The translations under genes and the position numbers were made by a program. The notes beneath the pieces are model-generated. The model worked only from the letters and a program-made list of their open reading frames with translations. It made no database searches and was not told the DNA's origin. 34,785 nucleotides of DNA from Fibrobacter sp. (GTDB lineage: Bacteria; Fibrobacterota; Chitinivibrionia; Chitinivibrionales; Chitinispirillaceae): the NCBI GenBank assembly GCA_012523595.1, contig JAAYIG010000012.1, forward strand, positions 1 through 34,785, given 5' to 3'. This document shows, piece by piece, positions 1-8,899 of the stretch (position 1 is the stretch's first letter; each line of letters opens with the position of its first letter).

Positions 1-1253
1 AAGCTGCTCAGTGATTCTTCAAAATCAACTTTACTGAAGAACTCTCTCCAAAGCCTCACAAACCCATCCCTGAGCTGCTGCTCGGTTGTGTGTTTCGGCT
101 TGAAAACTACATTGGCACAGTTGAATTTTTTCCAGTCTCTTTCGATAAAACGGTCTTCTGACTCGATCTGGTGCCAGAATGGGGTATTGGGGAAGGGGGT
201 CGCGATGAAAAACTCGGCTGTTTTCACATTGGCCTTCTCGCAAAACTCCAGGATAAGATCGAACTGATCCTCCATGCAGGTGTCAAATCCTACCCCGAAG
301 GAGCCAAAAAAACGGATTCCCCGGTCATCAAGCTGCTTGACAAGGTTGATGGTGCGCTGCCAGATTCCGGGATGACGGGCGTAGAAACGGGCACTGAAAG
401 GATCACTCGCAAACACTGTATACATGCTTTTAGCACCGGCTGCCGCGATGGTATCCAGAAACTGAGGATCTGTATTCATCGCAGGGGAGCAGGATAAAAA
501 CATGTTTACCTTAAATTCTTTTATCCTCTCACAGAGATCCATCATGTAACGGGTGATTCTGGGACGGTTCAGCATCACCATGTCATCGGTTATATAAAAC
601 TCTTTTCCGGAAAGTGCCTTTATCTCCTGTACGACTTTCTCTATTGGACGCAGGCGGATTTTATCGCCCTGGTAAATTGGGACATTGCACCAGTCACATC
701 CAAACGGACAGCCACGGGTAATTGATATAAGGGAGGCGTGCCAGTCGTATTTCTCCTCGATATCGAATATTCCCGGTTTTGGAGAGGCAATCTCTTCCGG
801 TTGAGGAACACAGTCGGCTTTATATACCTTTTTCAGAGTTCCATTCCTGAAATCTTCGATTATGGTAAGCCAGATTGTGTCTGCCTCACCAACACACAAG
901 GCATCACAGTGTTCTGCGGTATCATCCGGAGCCATTGACGGGTGCATCCCGCCCATCACTACCGTTTTGCCCCTTTTACGAAAGTTATCACCGATCTCGT
1001 ATGCATAAGCTGCCTGGGGAGTGAAAAAACTTACTGCGATCAGATCCGCATCATCATCATAGTCAACCTGCTCTATATTCTGATCGATTACACGCCACTC
1101 TATATCATCGGGAAGCAGATTTATCAGAATCGGGATTCCCATTGCAGGGGGCATTCTGTAAGACCAGGTTGCCGCTATAGCCGGCATCTCTGCCAATTCA
1201 GGATAGGTTTCCAGAAATTTATCAAATTTAGGATAAACAAAAGTGATCTTCAT
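1..1253 (-). CDS. B12-binding radical SAM protein (3' end cut by window edge)
   Basis: The frame is open from the ATG at 1251-1253 to the left edge, about 417 codons, so the C-terminus is missing. Residues 1-145 look like a cobalamin-binding Rossmann domain (MKITFVYPKF start, VVMGGMHPS near 98-106, GEAD near 122). A radical SAM core follows with the cluster motif C182-PFG-C186-DW-C189. The B12 domain lacks the DxHxxG base-off histidine motif, which is common in this class. Family members methylate unreactive carbons or rearrange lipids and cofactors; the substrate cannot be read here. It lies 70 bp downstream of a small secreted protein and an RND exporter on the same strand, which suggests one operon. 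The ribosome-binding site is weak. It was missed by simple ORF finding because it has no stop in the window. The family is secure; the role is unknown. Confidence 0.88.
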   Translation of the reverse strand, partial: MKITFVYPKFDKFLETYPELAEMPAIAATWSYRMPPAMGIPILINLLPDDIEWRVIDQNIEQVDYDDDADLIAVSFFTPQAAYAYEIGDNFRKRGKTVVMGGMHPSMAPDDTAEHCDALCVGEADTIWLTIIEDFRNGTLKKVYKADCVPQPEEIASPKPGIFDIEEKYDWHASLISITRGCPFGCDWCNVPIYQGDKIRLRPIEKVVQEIKALSGKEFYITDDMVMLNRPRITRYMMDLCERIKEFKVNMFLSCSPAMNTDPQFLDTIAAAGAKSMYTVFASDPFSARFYARHPGIWQRTINLVKQLDDRGIRFFGSFGVGFDTCMEDQFDLILEFCEKANVKTAEFFIATPFPNTPFWHQIESEDRFIERDWKKFNCANVVFKPKHTTEQQLRDGFVRLWREFFSKVDFEESLSS

Positions 1254-1323
1254 CGAATTTTAAACCGGATAGTTTATTCAGGACCTGCCAGAAAATACTA
1301 TTGGGACAGAGAATTTATTCTAT

Positions 1324-1716
1324 TTATTTACTTTTTGTACCGGTTTCCGGACCTTTACATCTAACCATCGACATCCATTCTTTGGGATAATCTACTGAAT
1401 CACCGTTTACGGTGAATAGCAGGGCCTGAGCTGAGATGGTATCTTTTCCAAGCCATTTGTACCTGTATTGCATCTTCATTTCCATGTCGTCATTTATCAC
1501 TGTTGCCGTGAAGTTTGTATCGTTTCTTTTGTACATTCCGGTTCCGCTGACACTGGCATCAGCTCTGGAGGTGACAGAGAGAGAATCGTTCCCTGAAAAT
1601 GTCAGTACAAGGCCATCTTCACCTACACACCATGTGCCCAGAATCGGATCTTTTCCGGCGGCGGTAAGAATTGCGGTTATTCCCAGAACCATCACAGCCA
1701 CTCTTAACTGTTTCAT
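1324..1716 (-). CDS. Small secreted lipocalin-like protein, function unknown
   Basis: This is a 130-residue protein with an N-terminal signal peptide (hydrophobic stretch at residues 6-20, likely cleavage near AILTAAG). The mature part is beta-rich: a DPILGTW opening, then alternating strands through VLTFSGNDSL and MKMQYRYKWLG. This pattern resembles small lipocalin-like or META-like domains that start with 'lxGtW'. There is no lipobox cysteine, so it is probably periplasmic rather than a lipoprotein. Its ATG overlaps the exporter stop codon (ATGA, 1713-1716), and an AAAGGA-like ribosome-binding site lies inside the exporter gene, so the two are probably translationally coupled. I cannot assign a ligand. 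Confidence 0.75.
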   Translation of the reverse strand: MKQLRVAVMVLGITAILTAAGKDPILGTWCVGEDGLVLTFSGNDSLSVTSRADASVSGTGMYKRNDTNFTATVINDDMEMKMQYRYKWLGKDTISAQALLFTVNGDSVDYPKEWMSMVRCKGPETGTKSK

Positions 1717-3998
1717 AACATTTCCTTTCTAACTGACACAGATTTTCCGATGCCGAAATTAAGAAGCAGCAGGGAAAGAAACAGCATTGAAAAACCTGCG
1801 CTTATTATCATGGAAAGAAACACCAGTATTCCGAAATCACGGATAGGGGGGAAGCTTGAGAATATCAGCACGAGAAAACCGATTCCGACAACCAGGGTGT
1901 TAAAGAGTATAGGCGTTCCCTTGTTCTTTATGGCTGCTCTCAGCGCTTTCGCTCTGTCTCCGATTGATTTGTACTGGTAAATAAATGCAGAAGCGAAATG
2001 GATTGCGTAGTCTATTCCTATGCCGATACAGGTGTTCATGATTACAACTGTAACCATATTTATTGTTGCCCCAATCACCCCCATCGTGGCATAGACTGTG
2101 GCAGTTGCAAGTATTATTGGAATTATTGCAAAGGTACCCAGACGCATTGATCTGAAGAAAAGAATAAGACAGAGGAGAACAGGTATTACGGTAGAAATGA
2201 GACTGGAGACCTGAGTTTCTATCAAGACAGTACTCATTGATTCATTAAGAATCGCCGGCCCTGAAACCAGAATCGACCAGTTTTTATGGTTTTCCCTGAT
2301 GTATTTCTCGATATTTTCTGCGATCAACAGTGCTTTGGTCTGCTCATCGCTGCGGCAGATCACGTTAAGACGGGTTTTCTGCCTCTCTCCTGAGAGGAAA
2401 CCGCTGACAAGTGAAGAGTAGCTTTTGCCGAACATATTGCTTTTTGCTGTAAGGAGAGTTACTGCAGGTCTGGCAATACTGTCTCCTGTCAGCATCATGC
2501 TTATTCTGCTCAGAAGCGGAAGTACGGATGCGACATTACCGACCCCATCCTGCTTTTCAATAAAGTTCGTTATCTCACCAATCTCTTTCCACTGTTCGAT
2601 TTCGGTCAGTTTTTTTCCATTATTCTCAAGTACAACTGAAAAAAAGCGTGTTCCGCCAAAATGTTTGCTTATGAAATCATCTGAGAGTCTCAGCATGTTG
2701 TTCTTAGGAAGCAACAGTATGGGGTTACTCTCCACCCTGACCATTCTGAACCCGAAATAGAACAGAATCAGCAGAACAGGAATAAGTGCCATCCACCCTT
2801 TGGATTCCAGTGCGAATCTGGAGAAAACATCCCAGAACTTATCAAGCTTCAGTTCATCTTTTGTCGGAGGAACACTGTTTTTTTTGCTCTTTTCAAATGA
2901 AATAAAAAGAGGAATCAATATAATATTGAATAGGAATGCCAACATTACAGCTATACCGGTAAAGATACCGAATACGCGAATCCAGGAGATCTCAGAGAAC
3001 ACAAAAGAGGCAAATCCGGCAAATGTCGTGGCAGCGGCCAGAAAACAGGGTTTCAACTGATCTCTGTAGGCAAGTCCGAGCGCTTTAAGGGTAGAACCGC
3101 AGGCTCTTCTGTGCTGTGTGTACGATTTGAGGATATGGATTGCGCCTGCAACTCCTATAGGAAACAGAATAATAGGAATGACCGATGTGACAACCGTAAA
3201 GGTCACATTCAGCATACCCATGATTCCAAATGTCCAGACAAGAGCTACTACATTAACTGCGAGCGCAACACTTACGTAGAGCAGTCTTCTGAAAATCCGG
3301 TAGAGAAGCAGAAATACTATGAGGAAACAGACTGGAAGCAGGATACTGAAATCTCTTGTCATTACCCTGGTTATAAAAAAGGATGTAGCTCCTTCGCTTG
3401 TCATGTAGCTTTTTATGTAGGGATTGCGGTTGATGCGTTCAAGAATCTTAAGCACTTCACCGACGATTGCGTTACGATCACCATCTGACTTGATCCCCAG
3501 GATCATTCCGAAGGTCGATTCGTCATCTGATATGAATATCTTTGCGAATTCGTGGTTTTCTCTTATCCTCTGACGAATCAGATCCTCGTCGAATTCTTTG
3601 TTTTTATTAACAAGATAATCACTCGATACCCCGAAGAAGCCTCCTTTTATCGGAATCTGAAGTGAATTGAGGCCGCTGACTCCTGAAATACCCTCTATTG
3701 CAGCAAATGCCGATGCCCACGAATTGAGAGAATCGATCTTTTCTCTCAGAGTTCCTGCTTTGAATTCGGCGAGAAAAAGAATGTTGTAAGGAGCCGGAAA
3801 CTCCTTTTTCAGGTTAGTGTAATCTATCTGGGCTTTCAGATTTGGCGGGATTGCCTTGAATGTATCATTTTCAACATTAATTTTGGAGAGGAAATACCCG
3901 AAAAAAAGAGTGGATACTAAAACAATGACAATTGCAAGCGAGCGGAATCGCACTAACCCGTTAAGGAATCGTTCAATTATGGATGTAAATCTTGTCAT
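1713..3998 (-). CDS. RND/MMPL-family exporter (HAE3-like, two sterol-sensing-type domains)
   Basis: This 761-residue inner-membrane protein has the duplicated RND layout. A first membrane helix at about 18-36 is followed by a periplasmic loop to about 210, a six-helix MMPL block at about 215-370, a second single helix at about 395-415, a second periplasmic loop and a second six-helix block at about 605-755. The second block contains GIGIDYAIHF, the helix-4 motif typical of MMPL and hopanoid-exporter-like proteins, in which the aspartate takes part in proton relay. Length fits the HAE3 group, which usually lacks a separate TolC partner gene. It is the first gene of a minus-strand unit with the lipocalin-like protein (4-bp overlap) and a B12 radical SAM enzyme, so a lipid or lipid-like cargo is plausible but unproven. 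The start ATG has no strong ribosome-binding site. Confidence 0.9.
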   Translation of the reverse strand: MTRFTSIIERFLNGLVRFRSLAIVIVLVSTLFFGYFLSKINVENDTFKAIPPNLKAQIDYTNLKKEFPAPYNILFLAEFKAGTLREKIDSLNSWASAFAAIEGISGVSGLNSLQIPIKGGFFGVSSDYLVNKNKEFDEDLIRQRIRENHEFAKIFISDDESTFGMILGIKSDGDRNAIVGEVLKILERINRNPYIKSYMTSEGATSFFITRVMTRDFSILLPVCFLIVFLLLYRIFRRLLYVSVALAVNVVALVWTFGIMGMLNVTFTVVTSVIPIILFPIGVAGAIHILKSYTQHRRACGSTLKALGLAYRDQLKPCFLAAATTFAGFASFVFSEISWIRVFGIFTGIAVMLAFLFNIILIPLFISFEKSKKNSVPPTKDELKLDKFWDVFSRFALESKGWMALIPVLLILFYFGFRMVRVESNPILLLPKNNMLRLSDDFISKHFGGTRFFSVVLENNGKKLTEIEQWKEIGEITNFIEKQDGVGNVASVLPLLSRISMMLTGDSIARPAVTLLTAKSNMFGKSYSSLVSGFLSGERQKTRLNVICRSDEQTKALLIAENIEKYIRENHKNWSILVSGPAILNESMSTVLIETQVSSLISTVIPVLLCLILFFRSMRLGTFAIIPIILATATVYATMGVIGATINMVTVVIMNTCIGIGIDYAIHFASAFIYQYKSIGDRAKALRAAIKNKGTPILFNTLVVGIGFLVLIFSSFPPIRDFGILVFLSMIISAGFSMLFLSLLLLNFGIGKSVSVRKEML

Positions 3999-4021
3999 GG
4001 AATGTTCAAATATAATTCATG

Positions 4022-4061
4022 TTCCCCGCGCACATCCTGCCCCGCGGAATGTTTTTTTTTT
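4022..4061 (+). terminator. Terminator-like hairpin with T10 tract in the divergent gap
   Basis: A GC-rich inverted repeat (CCGCG at 4026-4030, CGCGG at 4043-4047, with partial TTCC/GGAA extension) is followed by ten T residues at 4052-4061. It looks like an intrinsic terminator read on the plus strand, although no plus-strand gene lies upstream. On the minus strand it falls in the 5' leader of the exporter gene. Confidence 0.4.
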
Positions 4062-4213
4062 CTCTCTTCCTTAGCCACTGCTGACCAGCGTACCAGTTAT
4101 ATATTTAAAGTATGATCTCTGATCCGGAAAGGCCGGTCTTAACTGGCAAAGTGATATTTTTGTACTAAAACAGATAGAATTCAGGATTTCAAGGATATAG
4201 ACGCAGAATAAAG

Positions 4214-5527
4214 ATGATCACGCTCAGTATTCTGATAATCATTGCGCTGGTTTTGCCGCTTCTCTATGTTTACTCCCCTTATAAACGGCCGTTTCTGACA
4301 GAAAGTACCGTTTCCCTGAAAAAAACTCTGTTCTTTCGTCTCTACTATGCCTCCAAGTATCTCTCTCCGGTTAAAAAACCTTTCAGGGGGACAGAGCTGG
4401 AGCAGATTTTTACAAAAGATATGAGCCCTGATCCGGGGTGGACAGCTCTCCGCAATCTCCAACCTGTTGTGATAAAGGCTGTAGGGGATCTCATGTGCAG
4501 GAAGGATCTTACGGGAGAGGGTGGAAAGGGAATCTGGGATCAGATCGGGGCTGATGTATTCAGTGGTGATCTGAGAATAGCAAATATGGAATTTGCAGTA
4601 AACCCTGATTGTGTTATTGAGAATCTTCTGAGGTTTTCTGTCCCGGAGTTTTATGCCCTGCCGCTTCTGGGAGACAGCCGTTTTGGAAAATTTGATATTG
4701 TAAGTCTGGCCAATAATCATATTAACGACAGCCTCTCCGGAGGCATAATTTCTACCTGCGACTTCCTGGACAAAATGGAAATAGCTTATTCCGGTGCCTG
4801 CAGGACACCTGACGAGCGGGATCTTTTTCCAATTTTTAAGCGCGGGGGAATCAAAATAGCAGTGCTTTCGTATACATATTCCACAAATGGGATTGCCCTT
4901 GAGAGTCATTTTCAGCATGGAGTAAACAGGGTTAATTTCAATGCTTTGCAAGAGAGTGATTATGATTCTGCGGTGATTCACCGTCATGTCGAACTTGCTC
5001 GTTCCAGAGGTGCAGATTTTATCATAGCCTGCAATCACTGGGGAATTGAATTTGAGTACTATCCTCCTGAGAGAATTGTAAGGAGAGGACGGGAACTTCT
5101 GGATTCCGGAATCGACCTTATCATCGGTACCCACCCGCAAATTATCAATTTGTCGGAACGGTACAGGACAAAGGATGGACGTGAAGGTGTTATAATTTAT
5201 TCACTGGGATCACTGACCTCTGCGGGGTTGAAATCTCCAGTTCAAAGAATGAGCCATCTGGCGGAAATGACACTGGAGACTGGCTATGGTACACAGGGAG
5301 AAAAGGTTGTAAGGCCTGGAAGTGTGAGGTTTACTCCGATTTTTCATTCAATGCGGCGAAAAGGCAGAATAATTGTTCATAAATTGCTCCCGGTTATTAA
5401 AACAGTAGAAAACCTTGAGAATGGAACGTCTGGCTGTGAACTCAGTCGAAGTGAAATCCGGATATTGCACAAGCTGTACAGGGAACACAGAAACCATTTC
5501 CGCCAGAATGGTTTTGAATACACTTGA
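4214..5527 (+). CDS. CapA-family (PGA_cap) metallophosphatase-fold protein, membrane anchored
   Basis: This 437-residue protein has an N-terminal membrane helix (residues 2-20) and a CapA-type calcineurin-like domain at about 85-340. Expected metal-site and core motifs appear in order: GDLM at 91-94, ANMEFAVN at 123-130, LANNH at 165-169, CNHWG at 273-277, GTHPQ at 305-309 and YSLGS at 329-333. CapA is part of poly-gamma-glutamate capsule synthesis in Bacillus, but many family members occur without capB/capC and have unknown roles. No capB or capC is present here, so a polyglutamate function should not be assumed. The protein probably acts outside the cytoplasmic membrane. It is a single-gene unit with divergent upstream and a terminator hairpin at its stop codon. 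Confidence 0.87.
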   Translation: MITLSILIIIALVLPLLYVYSPYKRPFLTESTVSLKKTLFFRLYYASKYLSPVKKPFRGTELEQIFTKDMSPDPGWTALRNLQPVVIKAVGDLMCRKDLTGEGGKGIWDQIGADVFSGDLRIANMEFAVNPDCVIENLLRFSVPEFYALPLLGDSRFGKFDIVSLANNHINDSLSGGIISTCDFLDKMEIAYSGACRTPDERDLFPIFKRGGIKIAVLSYTYSTNGIALESHFQHGVNRVNFNALQESDYDSAVIHRHVELARSRGADFIIACNHWGIEFEYYPPERIVRRGRELLDSGIDLIIGTHPQIINLSERYRTKDGREGVIIYSLGSLTSAGLKSPVQRMSHLAEMTLETGYGTQGEKVVRPGSVRFTPIFHSMRRKGRIIVHKLLPVIKTVENLENGTSGCELSRSEIRILHKLYREHRNHFRQNGFEYT

Positions 5528-5566
5528 GCGTTTTGCTGGCAAAAGTGACTAATCAAGTGTATTTTT
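5517..5566 (+). terminator. Rho-independent terminator of the CapA-family gene
   Basis: The 11-bp perfect inverted repeat AATACACTTGA (5517-5527) and TCAAGTGTATT (5553-5563) includes the CapA-family stop codon in its left arm. A small inner hairpin TTTTG/CAAAA sits at 5531-5535/5540-5544, and a T tract runs over 5562-5566. This separates the gene from the next unit at 5634. Confidence 0.6.
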
Positions 5567-5633
5567 CTAAAACACGGTGGAGTTCTAAAAAAACGTACGC
5601 ATTTTAAAGGCTTCAGCAGGATAGGAGATAAAT

Positions 5634-6110
5634 ATGCTGGTTCAGGTTGAAATAGCGTCATTTGCAATGGATACCAGCCGTAATTCCCCTGTTATAATAT
5701 TAAAGGAAGTCAGCGGAAAAAGAACGCTCCCGGTTCCGATCGGGCCACTTGAGGCAAGTGCTATTGCCATTGAATCTCTAAATGTTACTCCTGAAAAGCC
5801 TCTTACAATTGACCTGGTGAAAATTGTCCTTGAGCAAATGGGAGGTGCGCTTTCAAGGGTTGTTATTTACGATGTACAGGAACAATCGCTACTTTGCAGG
5901 CTTCAGGTCGCAAACGGCAGATCGGTACTCTTCATCGATTGCCGTCCATCCGATGCCATTGCACTGGCATTGCGCTGCGGCAGTCCTGTGTTTGTTCAGG
6001 ATTCTGTGATGGAAAAGTTTGCACCTGAAAAAATGTCAGAGGCAGAGAAACTTAGAAATAACATTGCATCTATAGATACTACCGAATTCGGCAGATTTTT
6101 TTTGGAGTAG
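5634..6110 (+). CDS. Bifunctional nuclease (BFN/DUF151) domain protein
   Basis: This 158-residue protein matches the BFN/DUF151 family over nearly its full length. The signature parts are ILKEVSGKRTLPVPIGPLEA at 23-42, the central strand pairs, and RPSDAIALALRCGSPVFV at about 103-120. In plants and some bacteria the family has reported RNase/DNase activity, but in most bacteria the role is unknown. There is no C-terminal UVR domain, unlike some homologues. A clear AGGAG ribosome-binding site precedes the ATG. It is followed after 3 bp by a periplasmic TPR protein whose ribosome-binding site lies in the end of this gene, so the two are probably co-transcribed. Confidence 0.87.
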   Translation: MLVQVEIASFAMDTSRNSPVIILKEVSGKRTLPVPIGPLEASAIAIESLNVTPEKPLTIDLVKIVLEQMGGALSRVVIYDVQEQSLLCRLQVANGRSVLFIDCRPSDAIALALRCGSPVFVQDSVMEKFAPEKMSEAEKLRNNIASIDTTEFGRFFLE

Positions 6111-6113
6111 ATC

Positions 6114-7892
6114 ATGACAAAACTGTTTCTTAGTCTGACAATCTTTATTCTGCTGGCTGTACCGGAAAACTCCCGGGCTGCCACTGTTCTGGATAAAGCA
6201 ACAGATTACTACAGGGCGGGGAACTACGATTCAACCATAACTGTTATTCGAAATCACCTCAAAAAGTACGGAAAAAGTAATGAGTCAGAAGAACTGGTGC
6301 CGCTTATCTCCGAGGCGCTTGTGAGAAAAGGTGATTATGAATCGGTGCACAGGCTCTTTTCCCTGTTCAGACAGAAATTTCCTCAGTCCCGTTTCATTCC
6401 CCGTTTATGGTATCTTGAGGGTGTGGCACTTGCCAGACAGGAAAGGTATTCCGGTTCGATCGCGGCATTTTCTGCATCTATAGCAGGCGGGGTATCACCC
6501 GTTCTGGATTCATTGACTCTTGCCAATACGGAGATTATCTGTCGTCAGTTGACTTCAGGAGAGATAAGTGAAATCGCTCAGATGTCGCTTAATCCCAGGC
6601 TGATGGAAATCATCCGGTATTATGAAATATCGGGTTATTACTCGATGGGGCAGTTCGCGAAAGTACAGAATCAGACAGAGGAATTCCGTAAATCTTTTCC
6701 CCGTTCAAGATTTGAACCGGCACTGAGGGATCTTGCTCTGAAGGCCAGAGAGAGGCAGCGGCAGACCCTGCAGATTGGAATACTCGCGCCGGTCTCAGGA
6801 GATGAGGCAGAAGTGGGTAAGAGAGTGGTTCAGGGTGCCCAGCTTGCCATCGAGCTTCTTAACAGACAAAATGGGATGAGTGTAAAGGATATCGTACTTG
6901 ACACAAAGGGTAATATGGTGGAGACTGCCCGCCGCACCAGAGAGTTTCTGGAGGATCACAGGGTTCCTGTGATTGTCGGGCCGGTTCTGAGCCATACGGC
7001 GACTGTCTGCGCGGCAATGTCGGTCGGTAAACCGGTAGTGATGATCTCGCCATCAGCAACAGATGACGGTATCGCAGGCCTGGGCAGGAATATTTTTCAG
7101 ATGAATGTGACCATGGGTGTTCTGGGTAGGAAGGTGGCGCGGTATGCCATGGATAATCTTAACATCAGAGAATTCGCCATCATGGCACCGCAGACTTCTT
7201 ACGGCAGGCTGATGGTGGAAAGCTTCAAAGATGAACTCAGGAAAAAAAATATGGAGGTGGTTGCTGAGGAGTACTTTGAGGAGGGTGCCAATGATTTCGG
7301 CCCCCAGTTCATGAGACTGCGCTCAAAGCTTCTTTACCGTCACCTTGAAAAAGTCGCCCTTGACAGAGGACAGGATTTCAAAGGAAAAATTTCCAGGTCC
7401 GACAGCCTCAAATACATCGATTCTACACTGTCGGTTGGCGGTCTGTTTATTCCCGCTGATGTTGAAGATGTGGTGATGCTTGCTCCTCAGGCCATTTTTC
7501 ACCGTATCCGCACTCAGATGCTGGGGTCCAATGGATGGCACAACCAGAAGACTATCCAGGATGGCAGGCAGTATGTGAGAAATACCATTATCTCTACAAG
7601 CTTTGATATTAATCAGAGCAGCAGTGAATGGCAGGAATTCAGAAATGCTTACAAGGCCAGATTCAACTCTGAACCGGATCGTGTTGCAGCACTGGGCTAC
7701 GATGCAGCCTCTTTGGCGATGAAGGCGTTAAAGGAGGTTGGGGATGATCCGCAGAAACTTACTGAGATATTGCTCAGGAAACAGGAGTACAATGGACTCT
7801 CAGGTAAAGTGTCCTTTGATGAAAACAGCGGTACAAACAACGAAGCTGTTATCATGAAAATCTCAGAGAATGGATTTGTAAGAGTTCAGTGA
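6114..7892 (+). CDS. Periplasmic TPR + LivK-type binding-fold protein, LpoA-like architecture
   Basis: This 592-residue protein has a signal peptide (cleavage probably after SRA, residue 22) and TPR-like helical repeats at about 25-210 (DYYRAGNYDSTI, ALVRKGDYESV, YSMGQFAKVQ). A Peripla_BP_6/LivK fold follows from about 220 (IGILAPVSGDEAEVGKRV) to the end, with VPVIVGPVLS and GYDAASLAM as recognisable parts. No ABC permease or ATPase gene is nearby, so an uptake role is unlikely. E. coli LpoA, the outer-membrane activator of PBP1A, has the same N-TPR plus C-LivK order, and the next genes (ftsX, envC-like) concern the cell wall. Unlike LpoA, this protein has no lipobox cysteine. I regard an envelope regulatory role as inference. 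Domain calls are confident. Confidence 0.8.
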   Translation: MTKLFLSLTIFILLAVPENSRAATVLDKATDYYRAGNYDSTITVIRNHLKKYGKSNESEELVPLISEALVRKGDYESVHRLFSLFRQKFPQSRFIPRLWYLEGVALARQERYSGSIAAFSASIAGGVSPVLDSLTLANTEIICRQLTSGEISEIAQMSLNPRLMEIIRYYEISGYYSMGQFAKVQNQTEEFRKSFPRSRFEPALRDLALKARERQRQTLQIGILAPVSGDEAEVGKRVVQGAQLAIELLNRQNGMSVKDIVLDTKGNMVETARRTREFLEDHRVPVIVGPVLSHTATVCAAMSVGKPVVMISPSATDDGIAGLGRNIFQMNVTMGVLGRKVARYAMDNLNIREFAIMAPQTSYGRLMVESFKDELRKKNMEVVAEEYFEEGANDFGPQFMRLRSKLLYRHLEKVALDRGQDFKGKISRSDSLKYIDSTLSVGGLFIPADVEDVVMLAPQAIFHRIRTQMLGSNGWHNQKTIQDGRQYVRNTIISTSFDINQSSSEWQEFRNAYKARFNSEPDRVAALGYDAASLAMKALKEVGDDPQKLTEILLRKQEYNGLSGKVSFDENSGTNNEAVIMKISENGFVRVQ

Positions 7893-8044
7893 TCATTTTC
7901 AGGAATGCCAGGTCTGCTTTCCCCGGAATTATCCTTCGATTCTTATTCCAGGCTCAATAATTATTTTCTAGTAGGTTGTTATTTCTCGGTCGGATTTGTA
8001 CTCTTAAAATCTGATCATCCTGGCTTTTATCTACCGGAAGAAAA

Positions 8045-8899
8045 ATGGTAACTGTTTTTTATTTCTTGAAAGAAGCCGTGAGAGGGTTTTATCAGGCCAA
8101 ACTGATGACCTTTGTGTCAATAGTTTCCATTGCTGCTTCTCTGTTTTTCATGAGCATTGTTGCACTGGGGCTGTTGAATATTCAGAATATCCTTAAGAAG
8201 ACAAAGGACCAGCCTGAGATGGCGGTTTATATTTCCGATGCAATAAAGGAAGGCTCTCCAGAGATGGATTTGCTTATTGAGCAGATATCCGGGATGTCTG
8301 AGGTAAGGAATGTGGTTCTGATAACAAAAGATTCAGCCTGGAAGAGGTTCTCAGAGATTCACGGGCAGGAGATGCTGGAGTCTGTTGACCAGAATCCTCT
8401 TCCATCAACATTGGAGCTGTATCTCTCTGAGCGGCACAGATCCAGCATTGCCGCACAGGACCTGCAGCAGAAAATCCAGCTGATCGAGGGAGTGGAGAGT
8501 GTCAGATACTCCAGGGAATGGATAGATCTTATAGAGCGGTTCAGGTGGTATTTCTTCACAAGTGCAGCAGTGATCGCGCTTATAATGGCTTTTGTGCTCC
8601 ATTTCATGATCTCAAACACGATAAAACTGACAATTTATGCACGTAAAGAACTGGTGCAGAACATGCATCTGGTTGGAGCTACCAAAACTTTTATAAATAT
8701 GCCGTTTCTGCTGGAGGGGATGCTTCAGGGACTAATCGGAGGATTGATCTGTATTGCAGCCCTGTTCTTTGTTAAAGTGTCTTTGGTGCGAGTCACCCTT
8801 TTGTGGGGGCCTGAAAGTCTGCCTTTGATCATTCTGGCGATAGGGGTGTTTTTCGGTTGGATAGGAAGTCTCAGTGCTGTCCGAAAATTTCTGGCTTGA
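8045..8899 (+). CDS. ftsX: Cell division protein FtsX
   Basis: This 284-residue protein has the FtsX plan: a short cytoplasmic N-terminus, a first membrane helix at about 20-45, an extracytoplasmic domain at about 50-165, then three helices at about 170-195, 218-245 and 255-280. Family features include ISNTIKLTIYARKELVQNMH and LVGAT in the cytoplasmic loop. FtsX forms an ABC-type complex with the ATPase FtsE and transmits ATP hydrolysis to periplasmic activators of septal murein hydrolases. In most genomes ftsE is immediately upstream; here the upstream gene is the LivK-fold protein and no ftsE is in the window. The following gene is an EnvC-like factor, the known partner in proteobacteria. 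GGAAG precedes the ATG. Confidence 0.92.
   Translation: MVTVFYFLKEAVRGFYQAKLMTFVSIVSIAASLFFMSIVALGLLNIQNILKKTKDQPEMAVYISDAIKEGSPEMDLLIEQISGMSEVRNVVLITKDSAWKRFSEIHGQEMLESVDQNPLPSTLELYLSERHRSSIAAQDLQQKIQLIEGVESVRYSREWIDLIERFRWYFFTSAAVIALIMAFVLHFMISNTIKLTIYARKELVQNMHLVGATKTFINMPFLLEGMLQGLIGGLICIAALFFVKVSLVRVTLLWGPESLPLIILAIGVFFGWIGSLSAVRKFLA

Noticed and set aside
738-1364. Plus-strand frames of 66 and 140 codons
   Set aside because: They lie opposite the B12 radical SAM gene, whose reverse frame is open to the window edge with a proper CxxxCxxC motif.
4181-5140. 319-codon open frame on the minus strand
   Set aside because: It lies antisense to the CapA-family gene, whose motifs are clear; the product has no recognisable domain and the frame is a by-product of codon use.
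5634-7892. Idea that the LivK-fold protein is an amino-acid ABC receptor
   Set aside because: No permease or ATPase gene is nearby and the N-terminal TPR region does not fit a simple receptor.
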